From assembly GCA_019114925.1 (NCBI GenBank), contig DXEO01000202.1, positions 1 through 5,314 on the forward strand: DNA of 5,314 nucleotides. Reading direction: 5' to 3'. Position numbers and translations under genes: made by a program. This DNA comes from Candidatus Corynebacterium faecipullorum (lineage in GTDB: Bacteria; Actinomycetota; Actinomycetes; Mycobacteriales; Mycobacteriaceae). Positions 1 to 5,195 of the stretch are shown piece after piece. Within the stretch, counting starts at the first letter, position 1; each line of letters opens with the position of its first letter. Below the pieces are notes generated by a model, which was given only the letters and a program-made list of their open reading frames with translations, did no database searches and was not told the origin of the DNA.

Positions 1-314
1 TGTGCGGCCTGCATGACCCGCCAGCCAACGAAAGCACGGGCCCAATAGCGGTGTGAGGCCTGCGGGTCGTGCAGGAACTCCTGGTAGGTCATGGGGCGGT
101 GCCGACTGAGGGAACCGTGTGGACCGCGGTAATCGGGCACGCCCGATTCCGTGGACACTCCCGCCCCGGTGAGGACCATGACGTTGCCGCGGCGCAATTG
201 AGCGGTGATAGCATTCAGCGCTTGCTTTTCGGGAGTCGGCTCAGCGATCTCGGAGACGACCCGGGAGATGGAGCGCAACGCGGACTGATGGGCGTGGGCA
301 ACGGCGGGATCCAT
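1..314 (-). CDS. Sir2-family NAD-dependent protein deacylase (partial, 3' end outside window)
   Basis: Sirtuins remove acyl groups from lysines in cytoplasmic proteins using NAD+, giving nicotinamide and O-acyl-ADP-ribose. I translated this strand by hand: 104 residues from an ATG at 314, open to the left edge, so only the N-terminal third to half is present. The diagnostic Rossmann/NAD-binding signature lies at residues 50-64: GAG at 50-52, then VSTESGVPDYRG, the sirtuin GAG(I/V)S-x-ESG(I/V)PD(F/Y)RG motif. The catalytic His and any zinc cysteines would be outside the window. An in-frame TGA upstream with no other start between fixes the ATG. A weak GGGG lies ahead of it, and the gap to the bsaP stop is 11 bases, so it is the third gene of a bioB-bsaP-sir2 transcript. 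Family assignment is firm; the acyl group removed is unknown. Confidence 0.9.
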   Translation of the reverse strand, partial: MDPAVAHAHQSALRSISRVVSEIAEPTPEKQALNAITAQLRRGNVMVLTGAGVSTESGVPDYRGPHGSLSRHRPMTYQEFLHDPQASHRYWARAFVGWRVMQAA

Positions 315-325
315 GGTGCCCCAGC

Positions 326-580
326 TTACGGGAGGGCCTCCTCATAAAGGTGGTCCGAGTCGAGCTCGCCATGGCGCGAGCAGCGCGCGTTCCAGCCGTC
401 CGGGCGCACCTGCACCACCATGCGGCGCCCGCACAGCTGGCAATAGCGCGGGACGTCCAGTCCCGCCGCGGCCGCCGGGTGCAAGGTGAATTCCTCGCTT
501 AGTGGTTTCCCAGTGTTGGGGTGGAACAGCGGCTCCTCGCCGGCAAGGACGGCGGCGGCCAGCTCCGTCGAATTGTTCAT
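326..580 (-). CDS. bsaP: Biotin synthase auxiliary protein BsaP
   Basis: Small cytoplasmic protein of 84 residues, directly downstream of bioB. In Mycobacterium tuberculosis the homologue (Rv1590) is required for BioB to convert dethiobiotin to biotin, and bsaP genes accompany bioB in many actinobacteria. Visible features are a short N-terminal region with a PLFHPNTGKPL stretch (residues 17-27) and a Cys cluster C47-x2-C50-x16-C67-x2-H70, which looks able to bind metal or an Fe-S cluster; the ligand role is my inference. The ATG overlaps the bioB TGA by one base (TGATG) and has an AAGG box 7 bases upstream inside bioB, which points to translational coupling and matched dosage. The product is recognised from context, size and the CxxC pattern. 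No truncation is apparent. Confidence 0.9.
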   Translation of the reverse strand: MNNSTELAAAVLAGEEPLFHPNTGKPLSEEFTLHPAAAAGLDVPRYCQLCGRRMVVQVRPDGWNARCSRHGELDSDHLYEEALP

Positions 581-1560
581 CAGAGCGCCTTGATGGGCAG
601 GTCGATACGGCCGAGCATGTCGACGTCCTTCTCAATCTGCTTGCCCAGAGTGGTCAAGTAGTTGCCAGCAATGATGGCGTTGATGCCGCCGAGAAGTCCC
701 TTTTCTGTGCCGTCGTCGCCCAGCGAGAGCTCGCGGCCGCCCGCAAAGCGGAGGGTCACAGACGGCATGGCTAGGCGGAAGGCGGCCACAGCGCGCAGCG
801 CCTCACCGAGCGGGACCAGCGGGTAGTTCGCGAACGGGGTGCCCGGTCGCGGGTCAAGGAAGTTCATCGGCACCTCGCAGGGCTCGATCTGAGCCAGCTG
901 GTAAGCGAACTCAGCGCGGTCTTCCAGTGATTCGCCCATTCCGATGATGCCGCCGGAACAAATCTCCATACCCACCGCGCGGACGTTCTCGAGGGTTTCT
1001 TTGCGCTCCTCCCAGCTGTGGGTCGTGACCACGTTGGGGAAGAAGGACTTGGAGGTCTCCAGGTTGTGGTTGTAGCGCTGGGCGCCCATGTCCTTAAGCC
1101 GCTGGGCTTGCTCGCGGGTGAGGGTGCCCAGGGATAGGGAGATCTCAATGTCCACCTCGTCGAGGATGGCGGGGATGGCCTCGGCAACCTGGGACAGCAG
1201 GTTCTCATCCGGGGCTTTCACAGCCGCCACGATGCAGAATTCCGTAGCCCCGGTCTTGGCGGTCTTCTTGGCGGCCTCCACCAGCTCCGGGATGTTGAGG
1301 CGCGCGGCGCGTACTGGGGACTCGAAGAGGCCCGACTGCGAGCAGAAGTGACAATCCTCCGGGCAGCCGCCGGTTTTAATGGAGATGATGCCTTCCACGG
1401 ACACGTCTGGTCCGCACCACTTGAGGCGGGTTTGGTGCGCAATGTCCGCAATCTCTTCCAGCTGCTCATCCGGGATCTGGAGAACCTGCAACAGCTCTTC
1501 TTCGTTGAGGCCGATGCCCTGCTCCAGGGCCTTCTCGCGTGCGATATCTACGATGCTCAT
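580..1560 (-). CDS. bioB: Biotin synthase BioB (radical SAM)
   Basis: Catalyses sulfur insertion into dethiobiotin, the last step of biotin synthesis, in the cytoplasm. It has 326 residues, normal for the family. The radical-SAM cluster motif CxxxCxxC is C66, C70, C73 (GGCPEDCHFC). Other conserved blocks are YNHNLETS (163-170), CSGGIIGMGE (201-210), NFLDPRPGTP (233-242) and RFAGGRE (271-277). By alignment from memory with E. coli BioB, the [2Fe-2S] ligands C97, C188 and R260 correspond to C109, C201 and R271, but the C128 position is Ser141 (EISLSLG), so one classical ligand is missing. That agrees with need for BsaP, encoded next. The start is the first ATG after the promoter; AAGG lies 8 bases upstream, but a -10 box 7 bases upstream also allows a leaderless mRNA. 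Regulation is probably by BioQ through the adjacent palindrome. Confidence 0.97.
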   Translation of the reverse strand: MSIVDIAREKALEQGIGLNEEELLQVLQIPDEQLEEIADIAHQTRLKWCGPDVSVEGIISIKTGGCPEDCHFCSQSGLFESPVRAARLNIPELVEAAKKTAKTGATEFCIVAAVKAPDENLLSQVAEAIPAILDEVDIEISLSLGTLTREQAQRLKDMGAQRYNHNLETSKSFFPNVVTTHSWEERKETLENVRAVGMEICSGGIIGMGESLEDRAEFAYQLAQIEPCEVPMNFLDPRPGTPFANYPLVPLGEALRAVAAFRLAMPSVTLRFAGGRELSLGDDGTEKGLLGGINAIIAGNYLTTLGKQIEKDVDMLGRIDLPIKAL

Positions 1561-1567
1561 GCGGGAA

Positions 1568-1573
1568 ACCTTA
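1568..1573 (-). promoter_or_regulatory. Candidate bioB -10 box (TAAGGT)
   Basis: TAAGGT fits the TANNNT -10 pattern of corynebacteria and ends 7 bases before the bioB ATG, so transcription could begin at the start codon itself. No convincing -35 is present 16-18 bases upstream. The BioQ-like palindrome fills the spacer. An alternative is an upstream promoter using the AAGG at 1569-1572 as ribosome binding site. Confidence 0.45.
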
Positions 1574-1591
1574 CTTGAACACCGTTCAAGT
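1573..1591. promoter_or_regulatory. Probable BioQ operator (perfect palindrome)
   Basis: Perfect inverted repeat ACTTGAAC-N3-GTTCAAGT. Its core TGAAC-N3-GTTCA matches the palindrome described for BioQ, the TetR-type biotin repressor of Corynebacterium and Mycobacterium. It starts 13 bases upstream of the bioB ATG and sits in the spacer of the predicted bioB promoter, touching the -10 box by one base, so bound repressor would block RNA polymerase. It lies about 48 bases upstream of the divergent peptidase start, probably too far to repress that gene. The repeat is directly visible; the regulator's name is from family knowledge. Confidence 0.85.
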
Positions 1592-1625
1592 TGTGCTAAA
1601 TCCGCGTGTTTTCTTTGCTCCGGAC

Positions 1626-1631
1626 TACCCT
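1626..1631 (+). promoter_or_regulatory. Candidate -10 box of the M20 peptidase gene (TACCCT)
   Basis: TACCCT matches TANNNT and ends 7 bases before the ATG at 1639. The sequence between, TTAGGCC, has no good Shine-Dalgarno, so a leaderless mRNA is likely. No clear -35 hexamer is visible. Confidence 0.45.
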
Positions 1632-1638
1632 TTAGGCC

Positions 1639-2955
1639 ATGGATTCCACGCTCTACGACGACACCCTCGCACTACTTCAGGAGCTTATTCGCAATGCTTG
1701 CGTGAATGACCTCACGCCAGACTCCGGCCACGAGGTTCGCAATGCCGATACCTTGGAGCGATTTTTTGCAGGCACCCCGGTGGAGATTCAACGCTATGAA
1801 TCACACCCAGGCCGCGTGACCATCGTGGTGACCGTTCCGGGTGACCCGGACAAGGAGCCGCTGACACTCATGGGCCACACGGATGTCGTGCCCGTCGACG
1901 AGGCCAAGTGGACCAAGCCACCCTTCGACGCCATCATCGAAGATGGCAAGCTCTACGGCCGCGGCGCGGTGGACATGCTCTTTATTACGGCGACGATGGC
2001 GGCGGTGACCAGGGATGTCGCCAAGCGCGGCAACCCCGGCGGCACCCTGGCCTTTGTCGGCATGGCGGACGAGGAGGCCCGCGGCGGTTTGGGCTCCATC
2101 TGGATGGACAAGCACCACCCGGAGGCCTACTCGGTGCGCAATTGCCTCTCAGAGACTGGCGGCAGTCACCTGCCCGGCGCGCTCGGCTTCAACGTCGGCG
2201 AGAAGGGCGCGGGCCAGCGCCGTCTGCACGTGCACGGCGATGCCGGCCATGGCTCGACGCCCTTCGGCAAAGACTTTGCCATCGTCAAGATTGGTGAAGT
2301 TGCTCGCCGCATCGCCGCTGCCGAGCCACCAGTGGCCACGGATGAGGTGTGGCAGGGATTCGTCAAGACCTTCCGCTTCGATCCCGCGACGGAGTCAGCG
2401 CTTCTCGACGGCTCCGCTACCGCCACCGACTACGAAAAGTTCGGTAATTTGTCTGCCTACGCCCACGCCTTCTCGCACACGACGATTGCCCAAACTGTCC
2501 TGCGTGCAGGTGGTGCCATCAACGTGCTGCCCTCCCACGCCTATCTAGAGATGGACATCCGCCCCTTCCCCGGCCAGACCCAGGAGGAGCTTGATGACTT
2601 CCTACGTGAAGCGCTCGGCGATATGGCCGAGGAGGTAGAGATCGAGCACCTTATTACTGAGGACGCCACACAGTCCTCTACCGATACTGAGCTATGGCGC
2701 TGCATTGAAGAGACCGCCCACGAGTTCTTCCCGGATAAGGAAGTGCTGCCAGTGCTGGCGACAGGTGGCTCCGACCTGCGCGTGGCTCGTCGTCGCGGCG
2801 GTAATGCCTACGGTTTTGCACTGCATGCCGAGGATCGGGACATGGCCAGCGCCAACTCGCAGTTACACAGCCACGATGAGCACCTCTACCTGGAAGACTT
2901 GGATTTGACTGTGAAGGCGTATTTTTCGCTGGTAAATCGTTTCCTGGCGCGTTAG
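1639..2955 (+). CDS. M20/M25/M40-family zinc metallopeptidase
   Basis: Cytoplasmic metallohydrolase of 438 residues with no signal peptide. The family cleaves terminal amino acids, dipeptides or N-acyl amino acids using two metal ions. Expected metal-binding motifs appear in order: MGHTDVVP (H80), GRGAVDM (D112), DEEARGG (catalytic E145 and ligand E146), SETGG (E172, where many relatives have Asp) and LHSHDEH near the C-terminus (H410 as the probable last ligand). The middle part, about residues 187-310, with GDAGHGSTPFG (200-210) and the block GGAINVLPSHA (291-301), is the dimerisation domain. It is complete. The gene is divergent from bioB and a lone unit by spacing; the next gene begins 33 bases later with its own likely promoter. 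Substrate cannot be read from the sequence: dipeptidase, DapE-like and acyl-amino-acid hydrolase are all possible. Confidence 0.92.
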   Translation: MDSTLYDDTLALLQELIRNACVNDLTPDSGHEVRNADTLERFFAGTPVEIQRYESHPGRVTIVVTVPGDPDKEPLTLMGHTDVVPVDEAKWTKPPFDAIIEDGKLYGRGAVDMLFITATMAAVTRDVAKRGNPGGTLAFVGMADEEARGGLGSIWMDKHHPEAYSVRNCLSETGGSHLPGALGFNVGEKGAGQRRLHVHGDAGHGSTPFGKDFAIVKIGEVARRIAAAEPPVATDEVWQGFVKTFRFDPATESALLDGSATATDYEKFGNLSAYAHAFSHTTIAQTVLRAGGAINVLPSHAYLEMDIRPFPGQTQEELDDFLREALGDMAEEVEIEHLITEDATQSSTDTELWRCIEETAHEFFPDKEVLPVLATGGSDLRVARRRGGNAYGFALHAEDRDMASANSQLHSHDEHLYLEDLDLTVKAYFSLVNRFLAR

Positions 2956-2975
2956 CAAACGTGTAAAAGCTGTGG

Positions 2976-2981
2976 CACAAT
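2976..2981 (+). promoter_or_regulatory. Candidate -10 box of the secreted-protein gene (CACAAT)
   Basis: CACAAT, close to TANAAT, ends 7 bases before the ATG at 2989. A TTAGCA at 2952-2957 lies 18 bases upstream as a possible -35. There is no Shine-Dalgarno before either candidate ATG (2980 or 2989), so a leaderless transcript beginning at 2989 is the simplest reading. Confidence 0.45.
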
Positions 2982-2988
2982 GTGGCGC

Positions 2989-3486
2989 ATGAAGAATAAG
3001 CTTGCCCTCTGCTCCGTTGCTGCTGCCATCGGCCTGTCCGCTCCTACCGCCTCCGCCGACATGGTAGATGACTATCTGGCTAAGGTCCCGTCCGGCCAGA
3101 TTTCCTGTGAGCAGGCCACCAAGTACTACACCAACCCGTCTGACTACAACAGCAAGAAGTCCCAGGCGCTTGCTGCTGCTAACTTCCACCCGCGCGGTGG
3201 CGAGATCCGCGATGCCGTCGCCCGCGCCGACGAGGCCATCGCTCGCTGTGGTCTGAACGGTGGCGGTGGCAACGCTGCTAACAATGCTGGTGCCCCAGCT
3301 AACAACGCTGCCCCTGCCAACAACGGTGGTGGTGCCCCGGCCAATAACGGCAATAACGCCCCAGCGAACAACGCTTTTCCGACCTTCCCGGTGAGCATCG
3401 GCAACTTCACCTTCAACGTCCCGGACATTCTGGCGTACCTCAAGACCCTCGTCGAGGGCACCCCACTGGCCCAGCTTTTGCCGTAG
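2989..3486 (+). CDS. Small secreted protein with Asn/Pro/Ala/Gly-rich linker, function unknown
   Basis: I do not recognise a named function. With the start at 2989 the product has 165 residues. MKNK is followed by a hydrophobic stretch and a signal-peptidase site ASA|D (cleavage after residue 23), giving an exported protein. The mature N-terminal domain (24-89) contains C40 and C87, the only two mature cysteines, probably a disulfide, and is mostly helical by appearance. Residues 91-129 are a low-complexity linker with four PANN units. The C-terminus (130-165) is a short hydrophobic and aromatic segment with FPTFPVSIGNFTFNVPDI, ending in LLP. An upstream ATG at 2980 would add MWR, but 2989 gives a better signal peptide and sits 7 bases after the -10 box. 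The stop is 4 bases from the convergent zinc-finger gene. Similar short secreted proteins are common in corynebacteria. Confidence 0.85.
   Translation: MKNKLALCSVAAAIGLSAPTASADMVDDYLAKVPSGQISCEQATKYYTNPSDYNSKKSQALAAANFHPRGGEIRDAVARADEAIARCGLNGGGGNAANNAGAPANNAAPANNGGGAPANNGNNAPANNAFPTFPVSIGNFTFNVPDILAYLKTLVEGTPLAQLLP
3259..3372 (+). repeat. Degenerate PANN-coding tandem repeat
   Basis: Codes residues 91-128 of the secreted protein. Units resembling GCCCCAGCTAACAACG recur with codon-level changes (GCC CCA GCT AAC AAC, GCC CCT GCC AAC AAC, GCC CCG GCC AAT AAC, GCC CCA GCG AAC AAC), separated by Gly- and Asn-rich spacers. The synonymous variation suggests an old, selected protein linker rather than recent slippage, though the length may vary between strains. 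Confidence 0.75.
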
Positions 3487-3490
3487 AAGA

Positions 3491-3787
3491 CTAGCGGAAA
3501 TACGTCCCCGCGTGCAGCGCACAGCCTGTATTAAAGGCATGCCCGCACGCGGGGCATTTATATGCCGAGTATTCGGCGTAGGTCATTGTTCGGCTGCAGG
3601 CCCCGCACATGACGCAGAGCTCGTCTTTCGGCATGGGTCCGAAGTCATGGTCTGTCAGCTCCGCATGGCACAGCGAACACGCAAACCAGCCGCCGCAGCT
3701 GTGGCACTTGTTCGCAATGACGTCGACAAGCGTGTGCCAGTGCCGACACCGGCCTTCCGCGTCGATGGCCCCTTGGATGTGGGTCAT
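3491..3787 (-). CDS. CHY-type zinc-finger protein
   Basis: Ninety-eight residues that are almost entirely a CHY zinc-finger domain, a fold binding several zinc ions (eukaryotic relatives include Hot13 and part of RCHY1). Candidate ligands are C14-x-H16-x-H18, C28-x2-C31, C37-x2-C40 with H41, C58-x2-C61-x2-C64, C78-x2-C81 and C89-x2-H92. GGWFACSLCHAEL (32-44) is the CHY core. No signal peptide is seen, so it is probably cytoplasmic. I chose the ATG at 3787 because it overlaps the stop of the upstream hydrolase gene as TAATG and puts the start just before the domain. An ATG at 3805 would add MGADAL and is possible; neither has a strong ribosome binding site, only GGGGG about 11 bases before 3787. 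The role in bacteria is unknown, perhaps zinc or redox handling. Confidence 0.85.
   Translation of the reverse strand: MTHIQGAIDAEGRCRHWHTLVDVIANKCHSCGGWFACSLCHAELTDHDFGPMPKDELCVMCGACSRTMTYAEYSAYKCPACGHAFNTGCALHAGTYFR
3506..3554. repeat. 10-bp perfect inverted repeat at the convergent gene ends
   Basis: CCCCGCGTGC (3506-3515) and GCACGCGGGG (3545-3554) are perfect complements separated by 29 bases. The repeat sits in the last codons of the CHY zinc-finger gene, about 20 bases past the stop of the convergent secreted-protein gene, and on the plus strand is followed by CATTTATAT. It could end plus-strand transcription, but the large loop and short T content make this weak, and both arms code for ordinary residues of the zinc finger. 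Confidence 0.4.
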
Positions 3788-4614
3788 TAGCGCGTCAGCC
3801 CCCATATGATTTGCTCGTGCACGCTCGAATCGTGCGGCAACTGCCCATGATCGACGGGAGCAGACTCCACGTTGACCACATCCGCGCCCGGAACAGCGCT
3901 GAGCTCAGAGGTCCGATTTGGCGTCACGGTGTTATCCACCGGCGAGTAGATGGACGTGTAGGTGACGCCGGGCACGGTGTCCGGCAGCTGATTGAGGTCC
4001 TCCATATAGTCCGAGCCCTGCAACTGCTGGATGCCGGCGCTGGTGCCCAGGAAATCAACCACATCGGGCGCAATTTTGGCCGCCGTGTTGAGGGGTATTG
4101 CTCTGTCACCCCACGTTGTCCCGTGGAAGTTCGCCCCAACTGTGACCACGCGGCGTACCTCATCGGGCGAACCATACAGCTGCGTGAAGGTCTTGATGTG
4201 CAGACCACCTTGGGAGAAACCGACGAGGTTTACTTTGTCTGAGCCAGTAACCTCACGGATATGCTCGATGTGCCCGGCAATCTCGCGCCCAGAAGCACCC
4301 AGATCCGCAATCCCCTTCATATAGTCATAGGCGTTCTGGTACGTGATGTCCTCAGCGCCGTAGTCGAATGCCCACACGCACATGCCTTGGTCTTGGAGCT
4401 TCGGGATGAGGTCATTCCATTCGGCTGAGTTTGCCGAAGTTCCGTGCAATAAAACAACGGGTTCGGTGACCGAACCCGTGGGCTTACAGTCAGGATCATT
4501 GATGCCGAGATCCTGCGCCGCGGAGGTCTCCATGGTCGCGGCATGAGCCGGGACAGGGGCGGCGGTGCCGAGGAGGATGGCCAAGAAAGCGCGCTGTAAA
4601 AAGCCGTTTTTCAT
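3787..4614 (-). CDS. Secreted alpha/beta-hydrolase (lipase/esterase, lipase class 2-like)
   Basis: Exported serine hydrolase of 275 residues, probably acting on ester or lipid substrates outside the membrane. The signal peptide is residues 1-25 (KNGFLQR, hydrophobic core, cleavage AHA|A). Catalytic elements are LLHGT (55-59; oxyanion region), the nucleophile elbow GFSQG with Ser134, probable acid Asp227 in SPVDNTVTP, and probable base His256 in VDHGQLPHD. C43 and C79 are the only cysteines and likely form a disulfide. Length and motif order fit the secreted EstA/LipA-like triacylglycerol lipases. The start has no Shine-Dalgarno; TAAGCT lies 8 bases upstream, suggesting a leaderless mRNA. The stop overlaps the CHY zinc-finger start (TAATG). 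An oddity is a perfect palindrome followed by a T-rich stretch inside codons 46-56, listed separately. The exact substrate is not known. Confidence 0.9.
   Translation of the reverse strand: MKNGFLQRAFLAILLGTAAPVPAHAATMETSAAQDLGINDPDCKPTGSVTEPVVLLHGTSANSAEWNDLIPKLQDQGMCVWAFDYGAEDITYQNAYDYMKGIADLGASGREIAGHIEHIREVTGSDKVNLVGFSQGGLHIKTFTQLYGSPDEVRRVVTVGANFHGTTWGDRAIPLNTAAKIAPDVVDFLGTSAGIQQLQGSDYMEDLNQLPDTVPGVTYTSIYSPVDNTVTPNRTSELSAVPGADVVNVESAPVDHGQLPHDSSVHEQIIWGLTR
4444..4479 (-). terminator. Intrinsic-terminator-like hairpin inside the hydrolase gene
   Basis: On the coding strand, arms ACGGGTTCGGT and ACCGAACCCGT form a perfect 11-base inverted repeat around one central base (4457-4479), in practice a 10-bp stem with a 3-base loop. 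It is followed at once by TGTTTTATTGCAC. A GC-rich stem plus T-rich tail is the form of a Rho-independent terminator, in the sense direction, about 135-160 bases into the gene. The T tract is made by codons GTT GTT TTA TTG, including TTA, a rare Leu codon in GC-rich actinobacteria. The structure is certain as sequence; function as a terminator or attenuator is inferred. Confidence 0.5.
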
Positions 4615-4622
4615 GAGGCACT

Positions 4623-4628
4623 AGCTTA
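4623..4628 (-). promoter_or_regulatory. Candidate -10 box of the hydrolase gene (TAAGCT)
   Basis: TAAGCT fits TANNNT and ends 8 bases before the ATG at 4614. The intervening AGTGCCTC has no ribosome binding site. No good -35 is visible at the usual distance, so this is tentative. Confidence 0.35.
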
Positions 4629-4686
4629 TCCCGTGAGGCTGGCCATTTACTGTGTGATTTCTGTGCGCATGTGGGGTGGCGGCCAC

Positions 4687-4692
4687 TAGCAT
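4687..4692 (+). promoter_or_regulatory. Candidate -10 box of the lipoprotein gene (TAGCAT)
   Basis: TAGCAT fits TANNNT and would place the transcription start near 4699, leaving a leader of about 20 bases. The leader contains AAGGGA (4707-4712) 6 bases before the ATG, the best Shine-Dalgarno in the window and one that fixes the lipoprotein start. The -35 region is not clear. Confidence 0.4.
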
Positions 4693-4718
4693 GAGGGTGG
4701 ATAGACAAGGGACCTGAA

Positions 4719-5192
4719 ATGAAGCGACTTCTCCCTCTTGCCGCTGCACTTTTTATACTCAGCGGCTGTTCCTCACTCGACGTTGAATCCACTCCTACGA
4801 GTGAGACGCCACCAAGCGCAAGCACCAGCGTTACTGAAACAGCAGAAGAGACCCCACGCCCCAGCCTCCCCGCAGCGGAGGACAGCGCCGAGGACGTCGA
4901 CGTGGATCAGCCGCAAGAAGAAGTCATCGGCTTCACCGAGGCGCCTGGTGTAGCGCAACCAACTCCGATGGAGAAAACCATCGAATCCTGCGGTGATGTC
5001 TCGCTGCACGAAACCGGAACCACATTCTTCAGCGATGGAACCTCTGGCTGGACGCAACAGTGCGCCGATGAAATGATGGCCGCAACTCCCCCAGTGCAAG
5101 AGGCCGCCGCTATTCATGAACAACCCGCCGTACAACAGAACTACGTTCACCCCAGCGCATATTGGGGTTGCCCGCAAATCGTGGACACGTAG
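4719..5192 (+). CDS. Putative lipoprotein, function unknown, possibly truncated at the 3' end by the IS
   Basis: Product of 157 residues, not assignable to a named family. MKRLLPLAAALFIL followed by the lipobox LSGC (14-17) marks a lipoprotein anchored by Cys17 on the outer face of the membrane. Residues 18-70 are Ser/Thr/Pro/Glu/Asp-rich and acidic, probably a flexible spacer. The C-terminal part begins at about 88 (IESCGDVSLHETGTTFFSDG) and contains C91, C115 and C151. Three cysteines after the lipid anchor is an odd number, so a disulfide partner may be lost. Strong AAGGGA lies 6 bases before the ATG. The last codons, GTG GAC ACG TAG, run into sequence that may be the end of the neighbouring IS3-family element, so the native C-terminus may have been longer. 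The upstream gap is shared with the divergent hydrolase gene. Confidence 0.8.
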   Translation: MKRLLPLAAALFILSGCSSLDVESTPTSETPPSASTSVTETAEETPRPSLPAAEDSAEDVDVDQPQEEVIGFTEAPGVAQPTPMEKTIESCGDVSLHETGTTFFSDGTSGWTQQCADEMMAATPPVQEAAAIHEQPAVQQNYVHPSAYWGCPQIVDT

Positions 5193-5195
5193 TGG

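Noticed and set aside
69..347. Plus-strand open frame of 92 codons at the left edge
   Set aside because: The opposite strand carries a clear sirtuin signature; the plus frame shows no recognisable feature or start signal.
1908..2548. Open frames in other plus-strand frames inside the M20 peptidase gene
   Set aside because: They are compositional by-products (Arg/Ala/Pro-rich) of a gene whose true frame has all metal-binding motifs.
2980..3486. Alternative start at 2980 for the secreted protein
   Set aside because: It adds MWR without a ribosome binding site, overlaps the candidate -10 box, and weakens the signal-peptide start.
2863..3540. Long minus-strand open frame (225 codons) antisense to the secreted-protein gene
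   Set aside because: Its Val/Gly/Thr-rich low-complexity product mirrors the repeat and codon bias of the plus-strand gene, which has a signal peptide and sensible domain layout.
3811..4242. Plus-strand open frame of 143 codons antisense to the hydrolase
   Set aside because: The minus strand encodes a complete hydrolase with catalytic motifs; the antisense product has no recognisable pattern.
4653..4668. TGTGA half-site resembling a GlxR/CRP operator in the divergent gap
   Set aside because: The second half (TGCGC) does not match TCACA, so only one half-site is present.
4619..4690. CACTAGC occurring twice (4619-4625 and 4684-4690) in the hydrolase/lipoprotein gap
   Set aside because: Seven bases is too short to separate from chance, although both copies lie near candidate -10 boxes.
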